Counted from the stretch's first letter, positions 7,138-14,726 are shown. The stretch is 22,770 bases of DNA from an uncultured Collinsella sp. (GCA_958437495.1 CAUBOH010000026.1:1-22770); one strand, 5' to 3'. A program made the numbers and translations. Notes: generated by a model from the letters alone, not told the origin.

Positions 7138-8049
7138 ATGCCCGCCTGCCCGCTGGTCGATTGCCACACCCATACTTCGTTTTCGGACGGCCATGCCACA
7201 TTTGAGGACAACGTCCGCGCTGCTGCCGCCGCCGGCTGCCGTGTCATGGTCTCGACCGACCACCTCACCCTGCCCGCCAGTATGGACGCCAACTGCGAGG
7301 CGCAGGTCGTCGAGGGCGACTTGCCGGCACATCGTCTGGCCTTTGAGGACGCCCGCAAACTCGCCGCGCAGATTGCGCCGGAGCTCACCTTTATCTACGG
7401 TTTTGAATGCGATTGGTACGAGGGTTGCGAGCCGTTTGTTGAGCGCTGGTCCCAGGACGCCGTCGTACGCCTGGGCAGCGTGCACTGGATTGGCGACCCC
7501 GGCGATATCATGGCCGGTGCCGCGGGTACGGCGGGAACGGAAAACGCCGCTCGTCCCGATACGCCCGATTCACGCTGCGGTTGGATCGACGACGACACCA
7601 ACCTGCACGTTTGGGAAAACCTTGGCGTGCTCGGCGTGTGGGAGCGCTACGTCGACGACTGGTGCCGTGCTTGCGAAAGCTCACTCAGCTTTGATGTGAT
7701 GGCCCACCCCGACCTGGTCATGCGCTTTTCGAAGGAAGGCTTTGCGCCCGACTTTGACCCCGCGCCGTTCTGGCAGCAGATGGCCGAGTGCGCCCACGAC
7801 ACGGGCCGCCGCGTTGAGGTCTCGACAGCCGCACCGCGCAAGGGGCTCGACGATTACTACCCCGCGACCGGCCTTTTGCGCTGCTTTGCCCACGCCGAGG
7901 TGCCGATCACTTTTGGCTCGGACGCGCACCGCGTCTGCGACATCTGCTGGAACATCCGCGAGGCCCAGGCCCACGCCTACGACTGCGGTTATCGAACCTT
8001 CGACATCCCCCACCCCACCGGCGAATGGGAGCCCACACCCCTCGCCTAG
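7138..8049 (+). CDS. PHP-domain histidinol phosphatase (HisK/HisJ type)
   Basis: This is a 303-residue PHP-family phosphoesterase that would hydrolyse histidinol phosphate to histidinol, the penultimate step group of histidine synthesis. The metal-binding motifs are complete: VDCHTHTSFSDG with D8, H10, H12 and D17, STDHL with D41 and H42, GFECDWYEG, GSVHWIGD, MAHPDLV and a final TFGSDAHR. This order and length fit monofunctional histidinol phosphatases rather than polymerase-linked PHP domains. The hisB gene of this window encodes only the dehydratase, so a separate phosphatase is required, and this gene ends 110 bases from the converging end of the his operon. An insertion near 122-143 (GTAGTENAARPDTPDS) is not typical. 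The ATG at 7138 follows AAGGAG. Confidence 0.85.
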   Translation: MPACPLVDCHTHTSFSDGHATFEDNVRAAAAAGCRVMVSTDHLTLPASMDANCEAQVVEGDLPAHRLAFEDARKLAAQIAPELTFIYGFECDWYEGCEPFVERWSQDAVVRLGSVHWIGDPGDIMAGAAGTAGTENAARPDTPDSRCGWIDDDTNLHVWENLGVLGVWERYVDDWCRACESSLSFDVMAHPDLVMRFSKEGFAPDFDPAPFWQQMAECAHDTGRRVEVSTAAPRKGLDDYYPATGLLRCFAHAEVPITFGSDAHRVCDICWNIREAQAHAYDCGYRTFDIPHPTGEWEPTPLA

Positions 8050-8061
8050 CCATCCCTTTAT

Positions 8062-8130
8062 AAGTTGCGGTGAAATAGTTCCTGTTTATAGCCCTAAGAC
8101 CGTCAAACAAGAACTATTCCACCGCAACTT
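8062..8130. repeat. palindromic element between the phosphatase gene and hisE
   Basis: Arms of 26 bases (8062-8087 and 8105-8130) pair at 24 of 26 positions around a 17-base loop. The arm starts AAGTTGCGGTGAAATAGTTC on the left. It lies between two converging genes, where a two-way terminator would be useful, but there is no T-run on either side, so I read it as an intergenic palindromic repeat of unknown origin. Confidence 0.7.
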
Positions 8131-8159
8131 CTATGGTCATCGGGGACGTTCTTAAACGA

Positions 8160-8477
8160 CTAGTGGCGGCGGGCGTTGAGTTCGCCGGCCAGCTCGTCGA
8201 GGGTGATACCGTAGCGTTCGAGCGTCACGAGCAGGTGATAGATCAGGTCGCCGGCCTCGTAGCGGATGTGATCGTGATCGTTATCCTTGCAGGCCATAAT
8301 CACCTCGCTCGCCTCCTCGGCAAGCTTCTTGAGCAGTTCGTCCTCGACATCGGTCAGCAGACGGGCGGTGTAGCTCTCCTGCGGCGATGCGTTGCGACGG
8401 CTATGAATCACCTCGGCCAGTCCCGTCAGCGTCTCGCCGATATTTCCCAGCTGCACGTTAGCTGTTCTGACTCCCAT
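8160..8477 (-). CDS. hisE: phosphoribosyl-ATP pyrophosphatase
   Basis: HisE (105 residues) removes pyrophosphate from phosphoribosyl-ATP, the second step of histidine synthesis. It is an all-alpha enzyme related to MazG and shows the same magnesium pattern: LLKKLAEEASEVIMA with E54, E55 and E58, then RYEAGDLIYHLLV with E74 and D77. The length is normal for the monofunctional enzyme. The start ATG at 8475-8477 has a GAGAGGAAA ribosome site and lies 15 bases past the stop of the small upstream gene. It is the last gene of the his operon; a palindrome separates it from the converging phosphatase gene. The separate hisI and hisE genes differ from the fused HisIE of many bacteria. Confidence 0.94.
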   Translation of the reverse strand: MGVRTANVQLGNIGETLTGLAEVIHSRRNASPQESYTARLLTDVEDELLKKLAEEASEVIMACKDNDHDHIRYEAGDLIYHLLVTLERYGITLDELAGELNARRH

Positions 8478-8492
8478 GGTTATTTCCTCTCG

Positions 8493-8720
8493 TTACTGCA
8501 GCGTAAAGTAGGTACCGGCCTCATCGAACCGAGGCTTTGCGCCCTTTTTCTCAAAGAACTCGACGATGACGGCATGGGCCTCATCGAGCCTTTCCTTCTC
8601 GGCCTCGAGCCAAAGCGACTGCGCCCCGCAGGCATCAGTCAGGTGCACGCGGCACGGCACGCCCGCGCGGAGGAGCTCGGTGTTGCAGTCGGCGACCTCG
8701 AACGGCGTCACGACTTTCAT
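8493..8720 (-). CDS. small conserved-looking protein inside the his operon (RDAC-like), function unknown
   Basis: The 75-residue protein has no known catalytic motif. It has three cysteines (12, 23 and 31) and a short signature HLTDACGAQSLW at 26-37. This recalls a small actinobacterial family that I remember being named RDAC after the same position; that match is from memory and uncertain. It is charged and probably cytosolic, with no membrane segment or signal peptide. Its ATG overlaps the hisI stop by four bases (ATGA), and hisE starts 15 bases after it, so it is translated with the histidine enzymes. That position suggests a partner or regulator of HisI or HisE, or a link between histidine and another pathway. 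No function is assigned. Confidence 0.75.
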   Translation of the reverse strand: MKVVTPFEVADCNTELLRAGVPCRVHLTDACGAQSLWLEAEKERLDEAHAVIVEFFEKKGAKPRFDEAGTYFTLQ

Positions 8721-9058
8721 CGCACTCCCCCTTCCACGCGCTTAAAGAAGCAGGTACGGTTGCCGGTGTGGCAGGCCGGACCCGGCGAGTCGACCTTGAC
8801 CAGCAGCGTATCGCTATCGCAGTCGGCCCAGAGCTCCTTGACCTCCTGCATGTTGCCGCTCGTCGCTCCCTTATTCCAGAGCTCCTGGCGGCTGCGGCTC
8901 CAAAACCACGTGGTACCGGTCTTGAGCGTCAACCCCACCGATTCCTCGTTCATCCAAGCAACCATAAGCACCTCGCCGGTGTCATATTGCTGAACCACGC
9001 AAGGAATCAGCCCGTTGGCGTCGTACGTAAGCTTTGAAGGATCGGTTACCTCTTCCAT
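8717..9058 (-). CDS. hisI: phosphoribosyl-AMP cyclohydrolase
   Basis: HisI opens the adenine ring of phosphoribosyl-AMP, the third step of histidine synthesis. The 113-residue protein shows LMVAWMNEES (31-40), WFWSRSRQELWNKGATSG (51-68) and the metal sites: WADCDSDT with D79, C80, D81 and D83, and GPACHTGNRTCFF with C96, H97 and C103, which bind zinc and magnesium in the family. I take the ATG at 9056-9058 as start because GGGGAG lies four bases upstream and the N-terminus fits the family; an in-frame GTG at 9080-9082 would add eight residues. A 95-base palindrome separates it from hisF, and its stop overlaps the following small gene. Confidence 0.93.
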   Translation of the reverse strand: MEEVTDPSKLTYDANGLIPCVVQQYDTGEVLMVAWMNEESVGLTLKTGTTWFWSRSRQELWNKGATSGNMQEVKELWADCDSDTLLVKVDSPGPACHTGNRTCFFKRVEGGVR

Positions 9059-9095
9059 TTTTCTCCCCAATTTAAATCCCACAGGTCGGCGAGGG

Positions 9096-9190
9096 TTGTC
9101 CAGGTGCCCGAGATTCCGAGCGACAAGCCCGACGACGCGTACTTAAGTACGCGAGGAGGGTTGGAGCCGGAAGGTCGGGTGCCTGGGCAA
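9096..9190. repeat. 95-base near-palindrome between hisF and hisI
   Basis: The two halves, about 47 bases each, are imperfect reverse complements. They are centred on a perfect 18-base palindrome CGCGTACTTAAGTACGCG at 9136-9153. The outer ends, TTGTCCAGG on the left and CCTGGGCAA on the right, also pair. It fills almost the whole 117-base gap inside an otherwise tightly packed operon, so it will be transcribed with it. It looks like an inserted mobile-type palindrome and could also act as an RNA processing site. Confidence 0.75.
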
Positions 9191-9199
9191 GCCGCAGCA

Positions 9200-9982
9200 T
9201 TAGAAGTCCAACCTCACAGGAATACCTTGGCTGGCCATATACTCCTTCACCTGGCGAATGCTGAAGGTTCCAAAGTGAAAGACGCTCGCCGCCAACACGG
9301 CGTCGGCCTCGCCCTCAATCACACCCTCGGCAAAATGCTCGAGTGTGCCCACGCCGCCGCTCGCGATGACGGGAATCGGCACCGCGCGCGCCACGGCGCG
9401 GGTGAGCGCCAAATCGAAGCCGGCCTTGGTGCCGTCGCAGTCCATGCTGGTCAGTAGGATTTCGCCGGCGCCGCGACGAGCCGCCTCCTCGGCCCACGCC
9501 ACCGCGTCGATACCCGTAGCGTTGCGGCCGCCCGCCGTAAAGACCTCCCACTTATCGGCGCCCGGCTCCCCGGGCAGCCCCACGCGCTTGGCATCGATCG
9601 CCACGACCACGGCCTGGCTGCCAAACACCGCGGCGGCCTGGCTAATCAGCGACGGGTCGCGTACGGCCGCCGAGTTGAGCGACACCTTGTCGGCACCGGC
9701 GGCAACCATGGTCCGCATGCCCGCCAGGTCGCGAAAGCCGCCGCCCACGGTATAGGGAATAGCGAGCTCCTCGGCCGCGTGCGCCGCCATCTCGATGGTC
9801 GTCGCGCGGTTGTCGCTCGTCGCGGTAATGTCCAAAAAAACGACCTCGTCCGCACCCTCGCGGTCGTAGGCGCGCGCCAGCTCCACCGGGTCGCCAGCAT
9901 CGCGCAGGCTCACAAAGTTGACGCCCTTGACCACGCGGCCGTCCTTAACATCCAGACAGGGAATTACGCGTTTGGTAAGCAT
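9200..9982 (-). CDS. hisF: imidazole glycerol phosphate synthase, cyclase subunit
   Basis: HisF is the (beta/alpha)8 cyclase subunit that combines ammonia from HisH with PRFAR to give imidazole glycerol phosphate and AICAR. The 260-residue chain begins MLTKRVIPCLDVKDGRVVKG with catalytic D11. It carries the second catalytic residue D130 in VVVAIDAKR, plus the phosphate loops GGGFRD (80-85), LTSMDCDGTKAG (177-188) and ASGGVGTLEHF. Length and motif positions match the family exactly. The ATG at 9980-9982 is three bases past the hisA stop. It partners with HisH, encoded two genes upstream. The unusual point is the long palindrome that follows it. Confidence 0.97.
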   Translation of the reverse strand: MLTKRVIPCLDVKDGRVVKGVNFVSLRDAGDPVELARAYDREGADEVVFLDITATSDNRATTIEMAAHAAEELAIPYTVGGGFRDLAGMRTMVAAGADKVSLNSAAVRDPSLISQAAAVFGSQAVVVAIDAKRVGLPGEPGADKWEVFTAGGRNATGIDAVAWAEEAARRGAGEILLTSMDCDGTKAGFDLALTRAVARAVPIPVIASGGVGTLEHFAEGVIEGEADAVLAASVFHFGTFSIRQVKEYMASQGIPVRLDF

Positions 9983-9985
9983 GGG

Positions 9986-10729
9986 CTACTCCTCCCCTCG
10001 GGCGGCGGCCAGCGCCTGGGTCAGCGTAAAGTTTCCTTCGTAGAGCGCACGACCGGTAATGGCGCCTTCAATCGCGCCCTCACCCGCCGCGGCCAGCGCG
10101 CGGATGTCGTCGAGCGTCGAGATGCCGCCCGAAGCCACGACGGGAAAGCCCGCGACCTCGGCCACATGGCGATACGCCGCCACATCGATGCCCGTCTGCA
10201 TGCCATCACGCGCGATGTCGGTATACACCAGATGCTTAAAGCCCAGCTCGGTAAGCTGCGCCACGGCATCGTCGAGCGCCACGCCCGCGCCGTCGCGCCA
10301 GCCGTTCACCTTAACCTGGCCGTCGCGTGCGGCAACGTCGGCGACCAGCAGCTCGCCAAAGCCTTGGGCTGCCACCTCAGCAAAACCCGGCTCGGTCACG
10401 AGCACGGTGCCCAGCGCAATGCGGCGAGCACCATAGCCTGCCAGCTCATCGATGCGTGCGAGTGAGCGAACGCCGCCGCCCACGTCCACGGACAGACCGT
10501 CGACGCCGCAGATGGCCTTAATCGCCGCCGAATTGGCAGCGCATGTGTCCTCGTCCTCGCCAAAGGCAGCGGACAGGTCGACGACGTGCACCCAGCTTGC
10601 GCCCTGCTCGGCAAACGAGCGGGCGACGGCCACGGGGTCATCGGAATATACCTTGCAGCAGTTGCGGTCGCCGCGCTCCAGGCGCACAACCTTGCCGCCG
10701 ATCAGATCGATTGCGGGAAACAGGATCAT
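9986..10729 (-). CDS. hisA: ProFAR isomerase
   Basis: HisA isomerises ProFAR to PRFAR, the fourth step of histidine synthesis. The 247-residue TIM barrel starts MILFPAIDLIGGKVVRLERG with catalytic D8. The second acidic residue is D131 in LLVADVAARDG, followed by KVNGWRD. Phosphate-binding loops are VDVGGGVRS (81-89) and VASGGISTLDD near residue 200. Actinobacteria often carry PriA, which also does the TrpF reaction; I cannot decide from sequence alone whether this protein has that second activity. The start ATG overlaps the hisH stop by four bases (ATGA), which couples the two genes. Confidence 0.95.
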   Translation of the reverse strand: MILFPAIDLIGGKVVRLERGDRNCCKVYSDDPVAVARSFAEQGASWVHVVDLSAAFGEDEDTCAANSAAIKAICGVDGLSVDVGGGVRSLARIDELAGYGARRIALGTVLVTEPGFAEVAAQGFGELLVADVAARDGQVKVNGWRDGAGVALDDAVAQLTELGFKHLVYTDIARDGMQTGIDVAAYRHVAEVAGFPVVASGGISTLDDIRALAAAGEGAIEGAITGRALYEGNFTLTQALAAARGEE

Positions 10730-11427
10730 CGGCCAACCTCCTCGACGATGTTGACGAAGTTCTTAAGGATGCGCTGACCCAGCGCGGAGGATTTCTCGGG
10801 ATGGAACTGGCAGCCCCACACGTTGCCGTGGCGCACGATGCACGGGAAACTCCGTGTATAGTGCGTGCGCGCCAACACATCGGTGGCATCGACGTCGCCG
10901 GCCACCGCGTAGCTGTGGGTGAAGTACATATTGGCGCCCTCGGCAAAACCGGCGAGCAGCGGATCGGCCGCGCCGGCAGGCGTCATGTGCACCTGATCCC
11001 AGCCCACGTGCGGAATCTTCAGACGGCTCGACTCCAGGTGCGTGCACGAGCCACGCATGATGCCCAGGCCATCGACCCAGGGACCGCCGGCCTGCTCGGA
11101 GGCATCGTCGTCCGCGTCCACGCCCTCGTCCGCAGGCACGCCCTCGTTGCCACGCTCAAAAAATAGCTGAAGACCCAGGCAGATGCCGAGCAGCGGAGTT
11201 CCGGCGGCAACGGCATCGAGCACGGCCACCTCCTCGCCGCTCTGGCGCATAAAGGCGATCGCGTCATAGAACGCGCCCACGCCCGGGATGACCAGGCCGT
11301 CGGCGTTGCGGATCTGCTCCGGATCGTCCGATGTGCAGGCGGCGGCACCGGCGCGCGCAAGCCCGCGCACGACGCTCGACAAGTTGCCCTTGTGGTAGTC
11401 GACCACCACGATCTTCGGTTCGCCCAC
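10726..11427 (-). CDS. hisH: imidazole glycerol phosphate synthase, glutaminase subunit
   Basis: HisH hydrolyses glutamine and passes ammonia to HisF. The class I amidotransferase triad is intact in the 233-residue protein: C83 in LLGICLGLQLFF, and H209 and E211 in CQFHPEKSSALG. Oxyanion-strand PGVGAFYDA lies at 48-56. An acidic insert near 95-115 (VPADEGVDADDDASEQAGG) is not part of the core fold. I choose the GTG at 11425-11427 as start: GGAGG lies six bases upstream and the next residues EPKIVVVDY fit the family. The frame runs further back to 11676, but that would cross the palindrome and the hisB gene. It is coupled to hisA by a four-base overlap. Confidence 0.93.
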   Translation of the reverse strand: MGEPKIVVVDYHKGNLSSVVRGLARAGAAACTSDDPEQIRNADGLVIPGVGAFYDAIAFMRQSGEEVAVLDAVAAGTPLLGICLGLQLFFERGNEGVPADEGVDADDDASEQAGGPWVDGLGIMRGSCTHLESSRLKIPHVGWDQVHMTPAGAADPLLAGFAEGANMYFTHSYAVAGDVDATDVLARTHYTRSFPCIVRHGNVWGCQFHPEKSSALGQRILKNFVNIVEEVGR

Positions 11428-11452
11428 GCGACCCCTCCACTTCTCATCATCC

Positions 11453-11493
11453 AAAACCACCACAAAGGTGCCTGTCCCCTTCGTGGTGGTTTT
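11453..11493. repeat. palindrome between hisB and hisH
   Basis: Arms of 16 bases (11453-11468, AAAACCACCACAAAGG, and 11478-11493) pair at 15 positions around the nine-base loop TGCCTGTCC. Read on the minus strand, it ends in TTTT and so resembles a weak intrinsic terminator inside the operon. The element occupies half of the 79-base hisB-hisH gap, while all nearby his genes overlap or nearly touch. Confidence 0.65.
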
Positions 11494-11506
11494 ACCCTTG
11501 TGACGG

Positions 11507-12094
11507 TTACAGCGAGCCCTTGGTGCTGGGGATGCCCTGCACGCGGGGATCGAGCTCGCAGGCGCGGCGCATCGTGCGACCCACGGCCTTAAAGGCGGCC
11601 TCGATAATGTGGTGCGAGTTGCCGCCCGCCAGCTCGCGCACGTGCAGCGTGAGCTTGGCATCGCGCGCAAAGGCATAGAAGAACTCGACGGCCAGCTCGG
11701 TATCGAAGCTGCCCACGCGCTCGGTCGGCACGGGCAGCTCGCAATAGGCCTGCCCTCGGCCCGAGATATCCACGGCGGCCATCACGAGCGTCTCGTCCAT
11801 GGCAATCGCCGCGTCGGCAAAGCGCGTAATGCCCACCTTGTCGCCCAGCGCTTGGCAAAACGCCTCTCCCAGCACAATGCCCGTGTCCTCGACGGTGTGG
11901 TGTGCATCGACCTCGACGTCGCCCACTGCGTGCACCGTCAGATCGAACAGGCCATGGCGGCCAAAAGCGTTGAGCATGTGGTCGAAAAACGGCACGCCGG
12001 TCGAGATATCGCACACGCCAGATCCGTCCAGGTCGAGCTTTACGACAATGTCGGTCTCGCCCGTCTTGCGGGTTACCTCGGCATAGCGGTCCAT
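11507..12094 (-). CDS. hisB: imidazoleglycerol-phosphate dehydratase (monofunctional)
   Basis: HisB dehydrates imidazole glycerol phosphate to imidazole acetol phosphate. The 195-residue protein has both manganese-binding repeats, DAHHTVEDTG at about 63-72 and NSHHIIEAAFKA near 160-171, plus GVPFFDHMLNAFGRHG (33-48) and the C-terminal QGIPSTKGSL. It lacks the N-terminal phosphatase domain of enteric HisB, so histidinol phosphatase must come from another gene; the PHP gene at 7138 is the obvious candidate. The ATG at 12092-12094 follows the hisC stop with no spacer, and GGAGGAG lies inside the end of hisC. Confidence 0.97.
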   Translation of the reverse strand: MDRYAEVTRKTGETDIVVKLDLDGSGVCDISTGVPFFDHMLNAFGRHGLFDLTVHAVGDVEVDAHHTVEDTGIVLGEAFCQALGDKVGITRFADAAIAMDETLVMAAVDISGRGQAYCELPVPTERVGSFDTELAVEFFYAFARDAKLTLHVRELAGGNSHHIIEAAFKAVGRTMRRACELDPRVQGIPSTKGSL

Positions 12095-13210
12095 CTACAT
12101 CTCCTCCTTCACCAGCGCGGCAAACGCAGCCAGTACCTCGTCGTTTTCCTGTGGGGTACCCACGGTAATGCGCAGGCAGTCCGCGAGCCCCGGCGCGTAG
12201 CTAAAGTCGCGCACCAAAATTGAATACTCGTCGCGCAGGCGCTCGCGCACGCGCGTGGCATGCGGCGTACGCACGAGCACAAAGTTCGCCGCGCTCGGCC
12301 ATGCCTCCACGGGCATGCCCTCGGCAGCCATCGCGCGCAGGGCGGCCTGTTCGCGTTCGCGCTCGGATGCGATCTGCGCCACCACGGGCGTGTAGGCATC
12401 ACGGGCACGCACGCAGGCAAGTGCTGCCGCCTGGCTCAGTACGTTGACCGAATAGATCTGGCGAATCGCCGCGAACACGCCGATGACTTCGGGCGCCGCA
12501 ATCACATAGCCCAGACGCGTGCCGGCAGCGCCAAACGCCTTGGACAACGTATGCAGAATCACCAGGTTGGGATGCTCGGCGATAAGCCCCTGCGCCGTGG
12601 TGGCCGCGCCAAACAAATCGTCGGCAAACTCAACGTAGGCCTCGTCGACCATGACCATGCCGGGGCACGCATCGCACAGCGCCGCGACAAAGTCGAGCGG
12701 CGCCACGTCACCCGTGGGGTTATTGGGCGAGGTCACGATTGCCAGGTTGCACTCGGACGCCGCCGCGAGCACAGCTGCCTGGTCGAGCTCAAAGGTCGCG
12801 GGGTCGCGCCACACGTCGCGCACCTCGGTCTGGCAGAGCGACGCAAAGAACGCGTACTCGCTAAAGCACGGCGGGCAGTTGAGCAGGGTCCGTCCCGCGC
12901 CGCCAAACGCCAACAGGTAGTTATAGAGCAGCTCGTCGCCGCCGTTGCCCACGCAGACATTCTCGCGCGCCACACCATGCCAAGCGGCAAGCTCGTCGCG
13001 CAGATCGTTGGACATGGGATCGGGATAGCGGTTGAGCGGTGTAGCGGCCAGGGCGGCGTCTACCGCCTCGCGCACGCCAGCCGGCACGGGATAGGTGTTC
13101 TCGTTGGCCGAAAGGTTGATGCGCGTGGGCGTAAAGTTGGGATCGTAGGGCTCAATGCCGGCCAAGTAGGGCTGGACGAGCTCCTTCATACGGGACGTGA
13201 GCTCGGCCAT
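12095..13210 (-). CDS. hisC: histidinol-phosphate aminotransferase
   Basis: HisC is the PLP enzyme that transaminates imidazole acetol phosphate to histidinol phosphate. In 371 residues it shows LSANENTYPVP (33-43), NRYPDP (60-65), VGNGGDELL (87-95), SPNNPTG (161-167), VDEAYVEF (188-195) and the Schiff-base lysine K224 in LHTLSKAFGAAGTRLGY. The length is typical of the fold-type I family. I start it at the ATG 13208-13210, one base past the hisD stop and behind AAGGAGG; an open extension to 13279 overlaps hisD and has no family match. It ends flush with hisB. Confidence 0.96.
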   Translation of the reverse strand: MAELTSRMKELVQPYLAGIEPYDPNFTPTRINLSANENTYPVPAGVREAVDAALAATPLNRYPDPMSNDLRDELAAWHGVARENVCVGNGGDELLYNYLLAFGGAGRTLLNCPPCFSEYAFFASLCQTEVRDVWRDPATFELDQAAVLAAASECNLAIVTSPNNPTGDVAPLDFVAALCDACPGMVMVDEAYVEFADDLFGAATTAQGLIAEHPNLVILHTLSKAFGAAGTRLGYVIAAPEVIGVFAAIRQIYSVNVLSQAAALACVRARDAYTPVVAQIASEREREQAALRAMAAEGMPVEAWPSAANFVLVRTPHATRVRERLRDEYSILVRDFSYAPGLADCLRITVGTPQENDEVLAAFAALVKEEM

Positions 13211-13211
13211 A

Positions 13212-14648
13212 TTAGGCCTCCTTGTCAGTCGCGCCGGCGCCATCCGCGCTTGCAGCCGCCAGGTCCACGCCCTCGGCAACCGTCACCACGGCGTCGCCCG
13301 GCCAGGCGACCTTGGTCAGGTCGGCCGCGGCGAGCGACTCGGCGCTCACGGCATCCTCGCCCTGCTCCAACACGCGGCGGCGCAGCGCGGCGGAAAGCGC
13401 GTGTGCCCACAGACCCTCGGCCTCGGCTAGACGCTGCGTGGCAGGAGCATCGGAGAGCAGGCCCTCGGGTGTATAGCAAATGACACTCGAGCGCTTGACG
13501 AACTCTTCGACCGAAAGCGGGTTGGAGAACATGGCCGTGCCGCCGGTCGGCAGCGTGTGGTTGGGGCCAGCAACATAATCGCCAAGCGGCTCGGAGCTCC
13601 AAGCGCCCACAAAGATGGCGCCGGCGTTGCGAATGCCGCCGAGCAGGCCCATCGCATCCTTGCAATGCAGCTCAAGGTGCTCGGGCGCCACGATGTTCAC
13701 TGCTTCGACGGCAGCCGCCATGTCGGCGGCCACCACGATGGTGCCTTCGTTGTCGAGCGAGGCACGCGTGATCTCGGCACGCGGCGACTGCGCGACCAGG
13801 ATATCGATGCCCGCCTCGACCTCACGCGCAAACTGCTCGTCGCAGGTCACCAGATAGCAGGCCGCCAGCGGATCATGCTCGGCCTGGGCCATCAGGTCGG
13901 CCGCGACCACCATGGGCTTGGCCGTGGCATCGGCCAGCACGCAGACCTCGGACGGGCCGGCGACCATGTCGATTCCCACATCGCCCGAGACAATCTGCTT
14001 GGCCGCGGCGACAAAGGCGTTGCCCGGGCCGGTGATTTTATCGACGCGCGGAATGGTCTCGGTACCGTACGCCAGCGCGGCCACGGCCTGGGCGCCGCCC
14101 ACCATATAGATCTCGTCCACGCCGCCGAGCTTGGCGGCCGCGAGCGTATACGGGCTGATCAGGCCGTCCTTTTGCGGCGGGGTCACCATGACCACGCGCT
14201 TGACGCCGGCGACCTTGGCGGGAATGGCATTCATGAGCACCGTGGAGGGATACTGCGCGCGACCGCCCGGCACGTAGATGCCGGCCGCAGCGAGCGGGGT
14301 CACCTTAACGCCGAGCATCGTGCCATCCGGGCGCGTGGTAAACCAGCTCTGCTCGACCTCGCGCTGGTGGAACTCGCGAATTTGGCGTGCAGCCTTTTCG
14401 AGCGCAGCGACAAAGGCCGGATCGAGGCCTTCGAGCGCGGCATCGATCTGCTCCTGCGGAAGACGGAAGCTCTGCAGTTCAACGCCGTCAAAACGCTGGC
14501 AGTAATCGCGCACCGCGGCATCGCCGTTGGCGCGCACGTTGGCCACGATATCGCGGGCCGCGTCGACGATGTTTTGCGGCAGCACGCCCTTGCGGTTGAG
14601 CTGGTTGGTAACGAGGCGCTCACCGGGAGTAAGCTTGATGGTCTTCAT
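13212..14648 (-). CDS. hisD: histidinol dehydrogenase
   Basis: HisD performs the last two steps, NAD-dependent oxidation of histidinol to histidine. The 478-residue protein carries YVPGGRAQYPSTVLMNAIPA (190-209), GPGNAFVAAAKQ, AGPSEVCVLAD, the zinc-site segment LMAQAEHDP, then APEHLELH, GDYVAGPNHTLPTGG with the catalytic His, PLSVEEFVKRSS with the catalytic Glu, and EGLWAHA near the C-terminus holding the last zinc ligand. The core ends near residue 433, and a tail of about 45 residues, rich in Ala and Asp, follows it. This makes the protein longer than usual. It is separated from hisZG by 105 bases that contain a hairpin. Confidence 0.97.
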   Translation of the reverse strand: MKTIKLTPGERLVTNQLNRKGVLPQNIVDAARDIVANVRANGDAAVRDYCQRFDGVELQSFRLPQEQIDAALEGLDPAFVAALEKAARQIREFHQREVEQSWFTTRPDGTMLGVKVTPLAAAGIYVPGGRAQYPSTVLMNAIPAKVAGVKRVVMVTPPQKDGLISPYTLAAAKLGGVDEIYMVGGAQAVAALAYGTETIPRVDKITGPGNAFVAAAKQIVSGDVGIDMVAGPSEVCVLADATAKPMVVAADLMAQAEHDPLAACYLVTCDEQFAREVEAGIDILVAQSPRAEITRASLDNEGTIVVAADMAAAVEAVNIVAPEHLELHCKDAMGLLGGIRNAGAIFVGAWSSEPLGDYVAGPNHTLPTGGTAMFSNPLSVEEFVKRSSVICYTPEGLLSDAPATQRLAEAEGLWAHALSAALRRRVLEQGEDAVSAESLAAADLTKVAWPGDAVVTVAEGVDLAAASADGAGATDKEA

Positions 14649-14681
14649 TTCGGTATCCCCTATCGGTCGAGGTTTTGTTCG

Positions 14682-14726
14682 AAAAACGAGAGACCGGGCG
14701 GCGGCGCCAGTCGGCCCGCAGCCCGG
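14682..14726 (-). terminator. GC-rich hairpin between hisZG and hisD (possible attenuator)
   Basis: On the minus strand CCGGGCTGCGGGCC pairs with GGCGCCGCCGCCCGG, with one mismatch and one bulge, across 14726-14694. TTTTT follows after seven more bases (14686-14682). The distance to the T-run is larger than in a standard intrinsic terminator. If it works even partly, it would lower expression of hisD and later genes relative to hisZG. Confidence 0.4.

Noticed and set aside
8062..8130. Two-way intrinsic terminator for the converging phosphatase and hisE genes
   Set aside because: The stem is long, but neither strand has a T-run after it, so I list it as a palindromic repeat.
11428..11676. Extension of hisH upstream to 11676
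   Set aside because: It would run through the palindrome and into hisB. The GTG at 11425-11427 with GGAGG upstream gives a normal HisH.
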